DNA from: an uncultured Pirellulaceae bacterium
Lineage (GTDB): Bacteria; Planctomycetota; Planctomycetia; Pirellulales; Pirellulaceae
NCBI GenBank assembly: GCA_938010615.1
Contig: CALLUY010000135.1
Coordinates: 1 to 33,214, forward strand
Direction of reading: 5' to 3'
DNA: 33,214 bases
Under the pieces are notes generated by a model. That model ran no database searches and was not told where the DNA came from. It was given only the letters and a program-made list of their open reading frames with translations. Numbering within the stretch: position 1 is the first letter of the stretch; each line of letters begins with the position of its first letter. Positions 7,531-15,178 of this stretch are shown one piece after another. Position numbers and translations under genes: made by a program.

Positions 7531-7806
7531 ATGAACACCGAATCAAAAGAACATACCCCTCCTGCCGACCAAAGCTGGTTCGAAAAGACATCCAGTTTGC
7601 GCATCATGATCATCGGCTTGGTCATTGTCTGCATTGGATTGTTTCTAGCAGAATTCACTTTCACCAACGATCATCCACATTTTGAAATCGAGAATTTCAA
7701 AGGCTTCCAAGCGATCTTTGGCTTCGTCGCCTTTGTTGTGATTGTCTTCCTAGGCATGGGCTTGCGGCTGATCATTGAACGAGACGAGGACTATTATGAT
7801 CGATAG
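7531..7806 (+). CDS. Small two-helix membrane protein of the Mrp operon
   Basis: The product is 91 residues. A hydrophilic N-terminus (1-22) is followed by helix 1 (about 24-44), a short loop with NDHPHFEIENFKGFQAIFGF and helix 2 (about 60-80), then an acidic end. I do not recognise a named family. Position suggests an accessory or assembly subunit: it starts after an excellent ribosome binding site (AAGGGAGG at 7516-7523), lies within the operon, and its last 11 bases overlap the start of the next antiporter subunit. Confidence 0.8.
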   Translation: MNTESKEHTPPADQSWFEKTSSLRIMIIGLVIVCIGLFLAEFTFTNDHPHFEIENFKGFQAIFGFVAFVVIVFLGMGLRLIIERDEDYYDR

Positions 7807-9565
7807 CCTCAAGAATCTCCCACCCGGCACGATCATGATGCTGGGTGCTTTGTTGCTGCCGTTTTTGGCGAAGGCCAGCAAAAAAGCGCCGGCGATTGGC
7901 GCGTTGGTTCTGTCCGTGATCAGCCTACTGTTGTTCTGGTTCACGCCGGCCGGCAACTACGGAAACATTGAACTGTTCGGCAACACGCTGAACGCGGTTC
8001 GCATCGATTCGCTCAGCCGCATCTTCGGAGTCATCTTTCACCTTGCGGCCGTGATGGCTTCAATCTACGCGCTGCATGTCGAAGACACGAAACAACACGT
8101 CGCCGCGATGATCTACGCTGGAGGAGCAATTGCCGCTTCTTGCGCCGGCGATCTGGTAACGCTTTTTGTGTTCTGGGAACTGACCGCCGTGTCGAGCGTC
8201 GTGCTGGTTTGGGCCGGAGAAGGGAAGGGTGCTTACAAATCGGGAATGCGATACTTGATCATTCAAGTCATCTCGGGTGTATTGCTTCTTTCCGGTGCGA
8301 TTCTCGAATACTCGGCCAATGGAACCCTGGCCTTCAACGCGTTCGGAAACGGCGAATCGATTTGGGAACTCAGCCGTGGTGCTCAATTGATCCTGTTAGC
8401 GTTTGGAATCAAAGCCGCGTTTCCGCTGCTGCACAACTGGCTGCAAGACGCGTACCCACAAGCCTCGGCAACGGGAACCGTTTTCCTCAGTGCGTTCACG
8501 ACCAAGCTCGCGATCTACGCGCTGGCGCGTGGATTCGCAGGGACTGACGAACTGATCTACATCGGCTGTGCGATGACGCTGTTTCCGATTGTGTTTGCTG
8601 TGATCGAAAACGATCTTCGCCGCGTGTTGGCTTACAGCCTCAACAATCAGCTGGGCTTCATGGTGGTCGGCATTGGCATCGGATCCGAACTGGCGATCAA
8701 CGGAGCCGCTGCTCACGCGTTTTGTCACATCATCTATAAAGCCCTTCTGTTCATGTCGATGGGCGCTGTGCTGCACCGCGTCGGAACCACCAAAGCCACT
8801 GAACTTGGCGGGCTTCACAAATCCATGCCTTGGACGACAGGCTTCTGCTTGATCGGAGCCGGTTCGATCTCAGGATTTCCGTTGCTGTCTGGTTTCGTCA
8901 GCAAGTCCATGATCATCACGGCCGCTGGCGAAGCACACTTGTTTTGGGTTTGGATCGTGTTACTGATCGCATCGGCCGGCGTGATGGAGCACTCAGGCAT
9001 CAAGATTCCGTTCTTCGCATTCTTCGCTCACGACAGCGGCAAACGCGTCAAAGAAGCGCCACTAAATATGTTGATCGCGATGGGAATGGCCGCTGCCCTG
9101 TGCATCGGAGCGGGAGTTTTCTACTGGTATCTTTACGATCTTCTTCCGTCCCAGCCAATGATGGATCATGTTGACCACGAAGGGCACCATCACGCCGAAC
9201 CTTACAAACCATACACCGCGCCGCATGTGGTGATGCAGCTGCAGTTGTTAATGTTTGCGGTGCTGGCGTTTGTGTTCCTGATGCAGACAAAACTGTATCC
9301 AGACGAAAAACGTTCTACGAACCTCGACACCGATTGGATTTACCGTCGCTTCATCCCGACAGGCCTCGAAGGGCTCGGCAAAGCGTATCATGCGATCGAC
9401 GGAGCGTGGCGAAAGCTCGCGGTCGCTGGAATCGGCGGCCTGATCGCGACGATGGGCAAGTTCTTCAACGAACGCGGCGTGCTTGGTCGCCCTTGGGCCA
9501 CCAGCACAATGGCGTTTTGGGCCGCAGTTTTACTGGGAGCCTTTTTGCTAATCTACTTCACGTAG
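7796..9565 (+). CDS. Third MrpD/MrpA-like proton-translocating antiporter subunit
   Basis: The product is 589 residues from ATG 7796; a TTG at 7775 would add seven residues but lies deeper in the upstream gene. It is a Proton_antipo_M protein with Glu128 (LFVFWELTAVSSVVL), Lys206 (GIKAAFPLLHNWLQDAY) and Lys237 (FTTKLAIYALAR). Beyond the core there is a His-rich loop at about 457-470 (HVDHEGHHHAEPYKP), another helix, the motif NLDTDWIYRRF near 514-524 and a final helix. Such tails are seen in antiporter subunits annotated as D that are encoded apart from mrpD. It is the last gene of the operon. A long inverted repeat begins two bases after the stop. Confidence 0.87.
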   Translation: MIDSLKNLPPGTIMMLGALLLPFLAKASKKAPAIGALVLSVISLLLFWFTPAGNYGNIELFGNTLNAVRIDSLSRIFGVIFHLAAVMASIYALHVEDTKQHVAAMIYAGGAIAASCAGDLVTLFVFWELTAVSSVVLVWAGEGKGAYKSGMRYLIIQVISGVLLLSGAILEYSANGTLAFNAFGNGESIWELSRGAQLILLAFGIKAAFPLLHNWLQDAYPQASATGTVFLSAFTTKLAIYALARGFAGTDELIYIGCAMTLFPIVFAVIENDLRRVLAYSLNNQLGFMVVGIGIGSELAINGAAAHAFCHIIYKALLFMSMGAVLHRVGTTKATELGGLHKSMPWTTGFCLIGAGSISGFPLLSGFVSKSMIITAAGEAHLFWVWIVLLIASAGVMEHSGIKIPFFAFFAHDSGKRVKEAPLNMLIAMGMAAALCIGAGVFYWYLYDLLPSQPMMDHVDHEGHHHAEPYKPYTAPHVVMQLQLLMFAVLAFVFLMQTKLYPDEKRSTNLDTDWIYRRFIPTGLEGLGKAYHAIDGAWRKLAVAGIGGLIATMGKFFNERGVLGRPWATSTMAFWAAVLLGAFLLIYFT

Positions 9566-9566
9566 T

Positions 9567-9677
9567 ACAAGCCCGACGCGCCAGCGAGTGGTCGCGGTAG
9601 CATCTCCTTGTACGTTAAGCAAGTTGAAACATGCCCTCGTTGCGGACGGAGACCACTCGCTTGCGCGTCGGGCTTGT
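9567..9677. repeat. Long inverted repeat after the Mrp operon
   Basis: Arms of 27 bases at 9567-9593 and 9651-9677 are inverse copies with one mismatch; the arm begins ACAAGCCCGACGCGCCAGCG. The loop is 57 bases. It resembles the abundant ACAAGCCCGA-type interspersed palindromes of Rhodopirellula-like genomes (from memory). Starting right after the stop codon, it could also act to end transcription or protect the 3' end. Confidence 0.88.
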
Positions 9678-9718
9678 ATCGGGAAGTCGCATATGACAAA
9701 ACGGATAGGTAAGTTCCG

Positions 9719-10309
9719 ATGTTTGAACTAACGACAGAAGAATCTAAACCCGGTCGATTCACCCGCCATAAAATTATCTGTGATGGATCAACCATGTCAT
9801 TCGATGCGGTGCTGGATTCATGGACCGAGGACCAGACCTTCCGAACCTTTTTCTCGAACTCGTTGTCTGAATCACCGTTCGCTGGCTTTCGCTGGGAAAC
9901 GCCACCGCTAACAACAGCGACGATCTCAAATGCGTTTGAATTCGTTCTATTGAATTCGCCAAGGTTCTGCAAACGATGAACGGACTCCGTCACATTTCAG
10001 GAAAAGTTTCGCGATGCAAAGGGAGAAGACGTCATCACTTTCGCCAACATTGGCGGCGACGCGACGATGATCGTGCCGACTCCACAATCAGACGACACCG
10101 CCTACGGCCACCTCGCTGCGTTTGTCCGCAACGCTCACAGCACGCAAACGAATTCACTGTGGCAAGTCGTTGGCAAAACTGTTCGGGATCAGATCAGCAA
10201 CGATCCGATCTGGCTTAGCACTGCTGGCGGAGGCGTCGCGTGGCTACACGTGAGAGTTGACTCGACACCAAAGTACTACGCTCATGCCCCTTACCGAACA
10301 CCACAATGA
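9719..10309 (+). pseudogene. DUF6940 family gene interrupted by in-frame TGA
   Basis: Reading through a TGA at 9977-9979 gives a continuous frame of about 195 residues that matches the DUF6940 family as I remember it. The first part has FRTFFSNSLSESPFAGFRWETPP and FEFVLLNSP; the second part has VITFANIGGDATMIVPTPQ, AYGHLAAFVRNA and STAGGGVAWLHVRVDSTPKY. No frameshift is needed, because both halves share the same frame. The stop lies in a variable linker after SPRFCKR, not at a conserved residue. A five-base-arm palindrome (ACGGACTCCGT, 9980-9990) follows directly. The simplest reading is a nonsense mutation or sequencing error. Function of the family is unknown. The stop overlaps the next start, so the two genes form an operon. 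Confidence 0.82.
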
Positions 10310-11178
10310 ATCGAAGCGATCAAATTCTGGGCTGCTTGATGGGCGGCATGCTTGGTGATGCGATTGGATCGCATTATGAAGGGTCGGCTCCGAGCCAGTT
10401 TTCCATCCCTAGCGATCTGCGGATCACCGATGACACCCAACTGACGCTTGCTACCTGCGAATCGATCATCGAGGTAAAGCAAGTCTCACCCGAATCGATC
10501 GCGGCGCACTTCACCAAGTGGTTTCGCGAAAGACGAATCACTGGAATCGGATCGAGCACCCTTAAAGCTCTGGTCGAACTCGACGCTGGAGGTCACTGGG
10601 CGATGGTAGGATCCTCTGGTGAACGCGCCGCTGGCAACGGCGCAGCCATGCGAATCGCACCGCTGGCGTTCTTCCTAAATGCTGATGTTTCAGGCCATCG
10701 GCAAATCATTCGCGACGTTTGCAACATCACTCACCGCAATGATGAAGCCTATATCGGTGCTATGGCAATACTTCGAGCCATTCGCTATGCGGCATCTGAA
10801 AAGGTTCTGGACTACTCGCTTTTCCAAATTCTTATTGAATCACTTCCCGATTCGAAAGTTCGCGATCGGCTAAACTTCGTACGCGAAACACATTGTTCCG
10901 TAGCAGAGTACGGCCGAGAATACAATTCGACAGGCTACGTCGTCGATTCCGTTCCACTGGCGATTCTCGCCGCGATTCAAGAAGCCCACTTTATCGAAAC
11001 GCTTGAGTCACTCATTATGCTCGGTGGCGACACAGACACCGTCGGTTCAATGTTTGGACAAATCTATGGAACCGCATACGGCTGTAGGTATTTACCTCTC
11101 GAAATCGCAGACTGTGTCGAAGAGTTTGAGACTTTGATTGCCACGTCAAAAGAATTGTCGAACATTGATGTGTTTTGA
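10306..11178 (+). CDS. ADP-ribosylglycohydrolase family protein
   Basis: The product is 290 residues, the normal size for the family. Metal-binding and active-site motifs are present in order: GxLxGxxxGDAxG-like start (residues 9-21), TDDTQLTLA at 41-49, GNGAAMRIAPLAFF at 110-123 and GGDTDTVGSMFG at 240-251. These hold the Asp/Thr ligands for the two magnesium ions. The family (DraG, ARH) removes ADP-ribose from proteins or related conjugates in the cytoplasm. The ATG overlaps the stop of the DUF6940 gene, so the pair is translationally coupled and their roles may be linked. The substrate cannot be told from sequence. Confidence 0.92.
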   Translation: MNRSDQILGCLMGGMLGDAIGSHYEGSAPSQFSIPSDLRITDDTQLTLATCESIIEVKQVSPESIAAHFTKWFRERRITGIGSSTLKALVELDAGGHWAMVGSSGERAAGNGAAMRIAPLAFFLNADVSGHRQIIRDVCNITHRNDEAYIGAMAILRAIRYAASEKVLDYSLFQILIESLPDSKVRDRLNFVRETHCSVAEYGREYNSTGYVVDSVPLAILAAIQEAHFIETLESLIMLGGDTDTVGSMFGQIYGTAYGCRYLPLEIADCVEEFETLIATSKELSNIDVF

Positions 11179-11388
11179 AAAACTGACCGAATTTGGCGAA
11201 ACCACTATCGAAGCAGCCTTGTAGTTTTTACAAAACTCTCTTCCCTGCGAACTTCCCCAGAACCGACTCGTAGTTCCTCGATGTGGCCAGACGAGATGTC
11301 CAGCCATTCAAATTTTTGACACTCCATGAAGGAGCGTATCGACAGGCTGATGGATTGGCCGCGCGAATCGACCGTTTAAGGAGTCAAA

Positions 11389-12375
11389 ATGTTTCCCGCA
11401 ATCCGTTTTCACATTACCATCGCCATTGCTTGCTGTTGTCTATTTTCCGTCGCTTCAATATCCGCACAGGAGTCCTCGATCGAATTCGATGTGCCTGCGT
11501 TGATTGGCGTTCGCGAGATCCTGCCATCACCATTTGCCACTTCGAAAGTCGTCGAAGTGCTGTTGCCGATCTCGACCGTGATCGATTCGAAACACCGAGG
11601 CGACGTCGAAGAATTCCGATTCGACGTTAGCTGGAATCGCAGTGTCTACCCGCTGTTTGACTACAGTCCGAAAACGCAAACCGTTTCCGACATCGATGGG
11701 TTACTGAACATCGAGAAGAACCAAAGTCGCAATTCGAATTTGAATGCAAGCCTTAGCGGCAAACCGATCGACTCGATCGCAGCAAACCTCTCTTCCGACA
11801 TCGGTCGCGGAAGTTCCGTTCGCAAAAGCTTCCAAGAGATTCCCCAACATGATGTGCTTGTCGCCAGCGGCACCATCGACCGCGGCACCGGAGCATTCTT
11901 TCGTTTTCACGGTTCGAAGAAAGAAACAATCGAAGGAGGCCGCGATTTGCTGCTGGCCTACCGAGTCCCAAACTCGTGGCAAAACGGGATCCTGAAAGTC
12001 GAATGTCGAGCTTCAGGAAAACGTCGCGTGGCTGGTTTGTGGGATGAGCCTTTCGAAATCGGACGCTCGTTTGTGGTGCCGTTGTATCTCGATGGAGATC
12101 ATGCGAGCCAACAGCTGGCGATCGAGTTTGTCAGGGCCGAGCAAGGATTGCGAAAGTCTTGGCTGGCGTTTGAAAAACAACTGGCGGACGCCAAAAAGCA
12201 GTTTCCGTATGGCCTACTTCAAGGTCAAAGCAAACTTCCAGATTCGTGGCCGCACTTGCTGATTCAATCCGGCGACGATCAATACTTGAGCCAATTTCAG
12301 GGATACCTTACGCAAGACGTTGCTGTCGCAGCGGGCAAGTTTGTACAAGTTCGCAGCAGCCTAGAATCAAACTAG
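11389..12375 (+). CDS. Secreted protein of unknown function
   Basis: The product is 328 residues. Residues 1-26 form a signal peptide (FHITIAIACCCLFSVASISA, then QE after the likely cleavage site). The rest is soluble and beta-rich with no repeat or catalytic motif that I recognise; a stretch around 215-260 mentions a helical segment (FVRAEQGLRKSWLAFEKQLADAKKQF). It is probably exported to the periplasm. The ATG follows AAGGAG at 11379-11384, a good ribosome binding site. The 210 bases upstream (11179-11388) contain no gene; a weak hairpin (TTGTA, 5-base loop, TACAA) lies near 11219-11233. Confidence 0.75.
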   Translation: MFPAIRFHITIAIACCCLFSVASISAQESSIEFDVPALIGVREILPSPFATSKVVEVLLPISTVIDSKHRGDVEEFRFDVSWNRSVYPLFDYSPKTQTVSDIDGLLNIEKNQSRNSNLNASLSGKPIDSIAANLSSDIGRGSSVRKSFQEIPQHDVLVASGTIDRGTGAFFRFHGSKKETIEGGRDLLLAYRVPNSWQNGILKVECRASGKRRVAGLWDEPFEIGRSFVVPLYLDGDHASQQLAIEFVRAEQGLRKSWLAFEKQLADAKKQFPYGLLQGQSKLPDSWPHLLIQSGDDQYLSQFQGYLTQDVAVAAGKFVQVRSSLESN

Positions 12376-12462
12376 CGGCTTCAGTCTTCGTGATGCTGGA
12401 TTTCAGATTCGGTCAAAATCCTTTAGAATCTGGATTCCAGAAACACTCTCCCGGAGAATCCG

Positions 12463-13401
12463 ATGCCTCGAGGCCAAACTTTTGACAATGCTGTTGCCGC
12501 CATTGGCAACACGCCGATGATCCAGATCAACCGCCTGATTCCCGCCGAACACGGCACGGTCTTCGCCAAGTGCGAGTTTTTCCAACCGCTCAACAGCGTG
12601 AAAGATCGGCTCGGCGCGGCGATGATCAACGCGGCAGAAGCAGACTCAACGATCAAACCTGACACTCACGTCATTGAGCCAACCAGCGGCAACACAGGAA
12701 TCGCACTCGCTTTTGTTTGTGCCGCCAAAGGATACAAGCTCACACTAACGATGCCAGAATCAATGTCGGTTGAACGGCGAGCGTTGCTCAAAGCGATGGG
12801 GGCCAACCTTGTGCTGACTCCAGCCAGCGAAGGAATCCCCGGTGCCATTCGCAAAGCGGAAGAGCTGGTCGCTGGCGACGAAAAAGCTTGGATGCCGCAG
12901 CAGTTTGAAAATCCTGCCAACCCGGCAATTCACGAAGCAACCACAGGCCCTGAAATCTGGGAAGACAGTGGACAGAACATCGACGCCATCGTTGCTGGAG
13001 TCGGAACCGGCGGAACGATCACCGGCGTAACTCGCTATCTGAAAAAGATGAACCCGAACTTCAAAGCATTTGCAGTGGAGCCCGCTGGTTCACCAGTAAT
13101 TGGCGGAGGCGCACCAGGCCCGCACAAAATTCAGGGCATTGGAGCTGGCTTCGTGCCAAAGAACCTGGATACTTCATTGCTCGACGGAACGATTACAATC
13201 GAAAACGAAGAAGCCTTCGAATGGGGTCGCAAGCTGGCGAAGCAAGAAGGTATCGTTGGCGGCATTAGCACTGGAGCCAACGTGTGTGCTGCGGCTCAGC
13301 TTGCCGCACGTCCTGAATTCCACGGCAAACGAATCGTGACCATCGCTTGTAGCCTTGGTGAAAGATACCTTTCAACGCCACTGTTTGACGACGAGGCATA
13401 A
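12463..13401 (+). CDS. cysK: Cysteine synthase (O-acetylserine sulfhydrylase)
   Basis: The product is 312 residues, typical for CysK. It is a PLP fold-type II enzyme that makes L-cysteine from O-acetylserine and sulfide. Lys47 in PLNSVKDR binds PLP. EPTSGNTGIAL at 72-82 is the substrate-binding loop, GTGGTITGV at 181-189 binds the PLP phosphate, and GISTGAN near 265 closes the site. Homoserine-type or cystathionine beta-synthase relatives are possible, but no CBS or haem domain is attached. The ATG follows CGGAGA. It stands alone, 87 bases after the secreted protein gene. Confidence 0.93.
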   Translation: MPRGQTFDNAVAAIGNTPMIQINRLIPAEHGTVFAKCEFFQPLNSVKDRLGAAMINAAEADSTIKPDTHVIEPTSGNTGIALAFVCAAKGYKLTLTMPESMSVERRALLKAMGANLVLTPASEGIPGAIRKAEELVAGDEKAWMPQQFENPANPAIHEATTGPEIWEDSGQNIDAIVAGVGTGGTITGVTRYLKKMNPNFKAFAVEPAGSPVIGGGAPGPHKIQGIGAGFVPKNLDTSLLDGTITIENEEAFEWGRKLAKQEGIVGGISTGANVCAAAQLAARPEFHGKRIVTIACSLGERYLSTPLFDDEA

Positions 13402-13474
13402 TTTACTCGTTGCTTGCTCGAATGCTTTTCGGTTACTCGCCTGACAATTATCTGGAAGGCGAGAGGTCGAAACC

Positions 13475-13636
13475 GTGTTTGGAAACAAAAAGAAGAAGCT
13501 CGAAGCAAAATATGCAAAGCTGAACGAAGAAGCTTACAAACTCTCGCAAGTTGATCGCATGAAAAGCGATCAGAAAACGGCGGAAGCCGAAGCAGTCCTC
13601 AAGGAGATTGAGGCTATCGAAGCGAACGAGAAGTAG
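13475..13636 (+). CDS. DUF6435 (Lacal_2735-type) small protein
   Basis: This is a 53-residue protein starting at GTG 13475 with GAGAGG at 13461-13466 as ribosome binding site. The sequence (start VFGNKKKKLEAKYAKLNEEA, then SDQKTAEAEAVLKEIEAIE) matches my memory of the DUF6435 family, in which a basic start, an amphipathic helix with YKLS and the KTAEAExVLKxIE end are conserved. It is probably cytoplasmic and all-helical. The function is unknown. It begins 73 bases after cysK and might be co-transcribed. Confidence 0.8.
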   Translation: MFGNKKKKLEAKYAKLNEEAYKLSQVDRMKSDQKTAEAEAVLKEIEAIEANEK

Positions 13637-13756
13637 CCCTCTTTTCCAACGTTCAATCTGCTTGATAACAGGCCAGAAACATTTCGACCGTCTCATCGAC
13701 AATACGTTCACGTTTCTTTTTTCCGGGTGTCGATTCACCACTGCAAATCGTCGGCC

Positions 13757-13852
13757 ATGATGGTTTTATTTGGAATTGTTCTTAACGCCGCGATTCTATT
13801 GGCGCTGTTTGTGATCCCGGTTCTCGATTCCTTCAAACGCAACGCCGCTTGA
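13757..13852 (+). CDS. Possible tiny hydrophobic peptide
   Basis: A 31-residue ORF starts at ATG-ATG (13757 or 13760) and encodes a single hydrophobic segment (VLFGIVLNAAILLALFVIPV) with a short basic tail. The composition is that of a one-helix membrane peptide. There is no clear ribosome binding site and I know no family for it, so it could be chance. Confidence 0.22.
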   Translation: MMVLFGIVLNAAILLALFVIPVLDSFKRNAA

Positions 13853-14175
13853 TCAAAGTCGCGACTTGCGAAACCGGATTGGCAACAGTTCAGGTAAAGC
13901 TAATTACCGGATTCATGAAACCAGATCATTGCCCAACGGCTCCCGTTCAGCAAACTCACCCAATCGATCCAACGGGCTGGTCAAACGTTTGGACATTGCA
14001 TTAACAACATGTCTTGCGGCGGTCGATTGATTCCGCATAGAGAAATCCCCAAGCCAAGTTGGGCTTGCGCCATGGCGTCGCCTTACCGCCCAAGCTGGCA
14101 CTGGCGATTCTGACGCTGGAAGTTCTCTATCAACTCAGCTAAAATAGAGCGGTACCAAGTCGCACTGGCGACAAA
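13853..14175. other. Gene-poor stretch before the attC-like site
   Basis: No gene is supported. There is an imperfect GC-rich stem around 14053-14098 (CCAAGTTGGGC against GCCCAAGCTGG). A 14-base word, ATTGATTCCGCATA, at about 14026-14039 recurs at about 15018-15031, each upstream of an attC-like site. This suggests that the two stretches share ancestry, perhaps as ORF-poor cassette DNA. Confidence 0.4.
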
Positions 14176-14264
14176 GTTCAACGCACGATCTATCGGTGTG
14201 CAGTAAACCAAATCAAAAATTGCGATGCCATAAACACGCACCGATAGATCGCAATTCGTTATCT
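14176..14264 (+). other. attC-like recombination site 1
   Basis: GTTCAAC (14176-14182, fits RYYYAAC) opens the site and CGTTATC (14257-14263) closes it. Inside, CGATCTATCGGTG at 14186-14198 and its exact inverse at 14239-14251 form a 13-bp stem around a 40-base loop. The outer AACG/CGTT also pair, and spacers of 2 and 5 bases separate the outer and inner stems. This is the general build of an integron attC site of about 89 bases, though GTTATCT is not a perfect GTTRRRY. The next gene starts 20 bases after the presumed G/TT crossover point. Confidence 0.6.
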
Positions 14265-14278
14265 GGCTCAAGGACAGC

Positions 14279-14887
14279 ATGAAGCGATTACTGTTTCCTC
14301 TAGCGATCCTTATACTCGTTGCTGCTGTACTCGTGATCCGCAGCTATTCGCTTGGTAGCGAATCCGTCTCCATTTCCTTCACTGGCACAAACTCCAGTGT
14401 GGTATCTGAAATTGGTGACTTGCAGTTCTCCAACGTCGGATGCGAACTATCGTTGCACCTAAAAAATGAAATGGATGCCCCTTTAGTGTTGTGGGAACCT
14501 TACTGCCCGGAGGGCGATCAAGCTTTTTGGCTAGAATTCAAAAAACACGAAACATCCAATGATGTAGGCAAGGCCCGGACATGCCACATGTACACGGGTG
14601 GCATGGGGATAGCCAAAACGTTTACCTTGCAACCCGGCGAGTCGTTTGTTCAGCTATATGATTTGTCGAGCTATTGGGCTCTTCCGTTTGACCTTGCCGA
14701 TGGTGAATCCACCACGGCATGGGCTCGTGCGGTCTACCAATCCAACAGGGCAGCCGGTCGAGGGCGCTACGCACCAGAAAACGCAAGTGAGGTTTGGGAA
14801 GGGAAAATTGCTACAGAATGGAGGCAAATAAAAATATCGAACACGTCTGGATCGCACGTAGGTAACAAGGCTTTATCAGTCTTTTGA
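14279..14887 (+). CDS. Membrane-anchored hypothetical protein, cassette-like
   Basis: The product is 202 residues. A basic start and one hydrophobic helix (residues 4-20, LLFPLAILILVAAVLVI) suggest an N-terminal anchor or uncleaved signal, with the remainder outside the cytoplasm. The soluble part has features of an immunoglobulin-like fold (LSLHLKNEMDAPLVLWEPYC, LQPGESFVQLYDL), but I do not recognise the family. The start codon has AAGGA close upstream and lies just after an attC-like site, the typical position of an integron cassette gene. Base composition is more AT-rich than the flanking housekeeping genes. Confidence 0.7.
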   Translation: MKRLLFPLAILILVAAVLVIRSYSLGSESVSISFTGTNSSVVSEIGDLQFSNVGCELSLHLKNEMDAPLVLWEPYCPEGDQAFWLEFKKHETSNDVGKARTCHMYTGGMGIAKTFTLQPGESFVQLYDLSSYWALPFDLADGESTTAWARAVYQSNRAAGRGRYAPENASEVWEGKIATEWRQIKISNTSGSHVGNKALSVF

Positions 14888-15059
14888 GGTGGCCCTAGCC
14901 GCAACGCCGCATAACGAATTGCTTTTTGTGAATCGCTTCGTTACAGCGATTACGTTTGGCCATGGGTTAGGTTTTTTAGGTTGTCAAAACTTTTTCGTAG
15001 AGAAATCAGAAACTCAATTGATTCCGCATAAAGCTATAGCCGCTGGTAACCGCGTCAAA

Positions 15060-15159
15060 GCTCAACCACGATCTATACGATCTATCCGTGTGGCCGTTAA
15101 CATCAAACCAGTTGCGACATCCGACGGCGGCCACCCGGATAGATCGCAATTCGTTTTAC
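15060..15159 (+). other. attC-like recombination site 2
   Basis: GCTCAAC (15060-15066) opens it and CGTTTTAC (15152-15159) closes it. A 19-base arm at 15078-15096 (CGATCTATCCGTGTGGCCG) pairs with 15128-15146 with one mismatch. The right side (GGATAGATCGCAATTCGTT) is almost identical to that of site 1, and the left side contains a tandem 9-base duplication, ACGATCTAT twice. The loop shares a TTGCGA word with site 1. The next gene begins 26 bases after the presumed crossover point. Confidence 0.6.
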
Positions 15160-15178
15160 TTCGCTGCGGAAGCAATGC

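Noticed and set aside
7049..7534. 161-residue plus-strand ORF and two minus-strand ORFs around 7361-7667
   Set aside because: They cover the end of a real antiporter gene in another frame and the second repeat pair; the composition is repeat-derived.
9553..9993. 146-residue minus-strand ORF
   Set aside because: It lies opposite the long inverted repeat and the DUF6940 gene, whose family motifs are in the plus frame.
13653..13790. Minus-strand open stretch encoding GKKKRERIVDETVEMFLACY
   Set aside because: It looks protein-like but has no start codon before a TAA upstream, so it is at most a remnant and could be chance.
14009..14113. 34-residue plus-strand ORF upstream of the first attC-like site
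   Set aside because: Its composition (many Trp, Pro, Arg) and a GC-rich stem across it argue for noncoding DNA.
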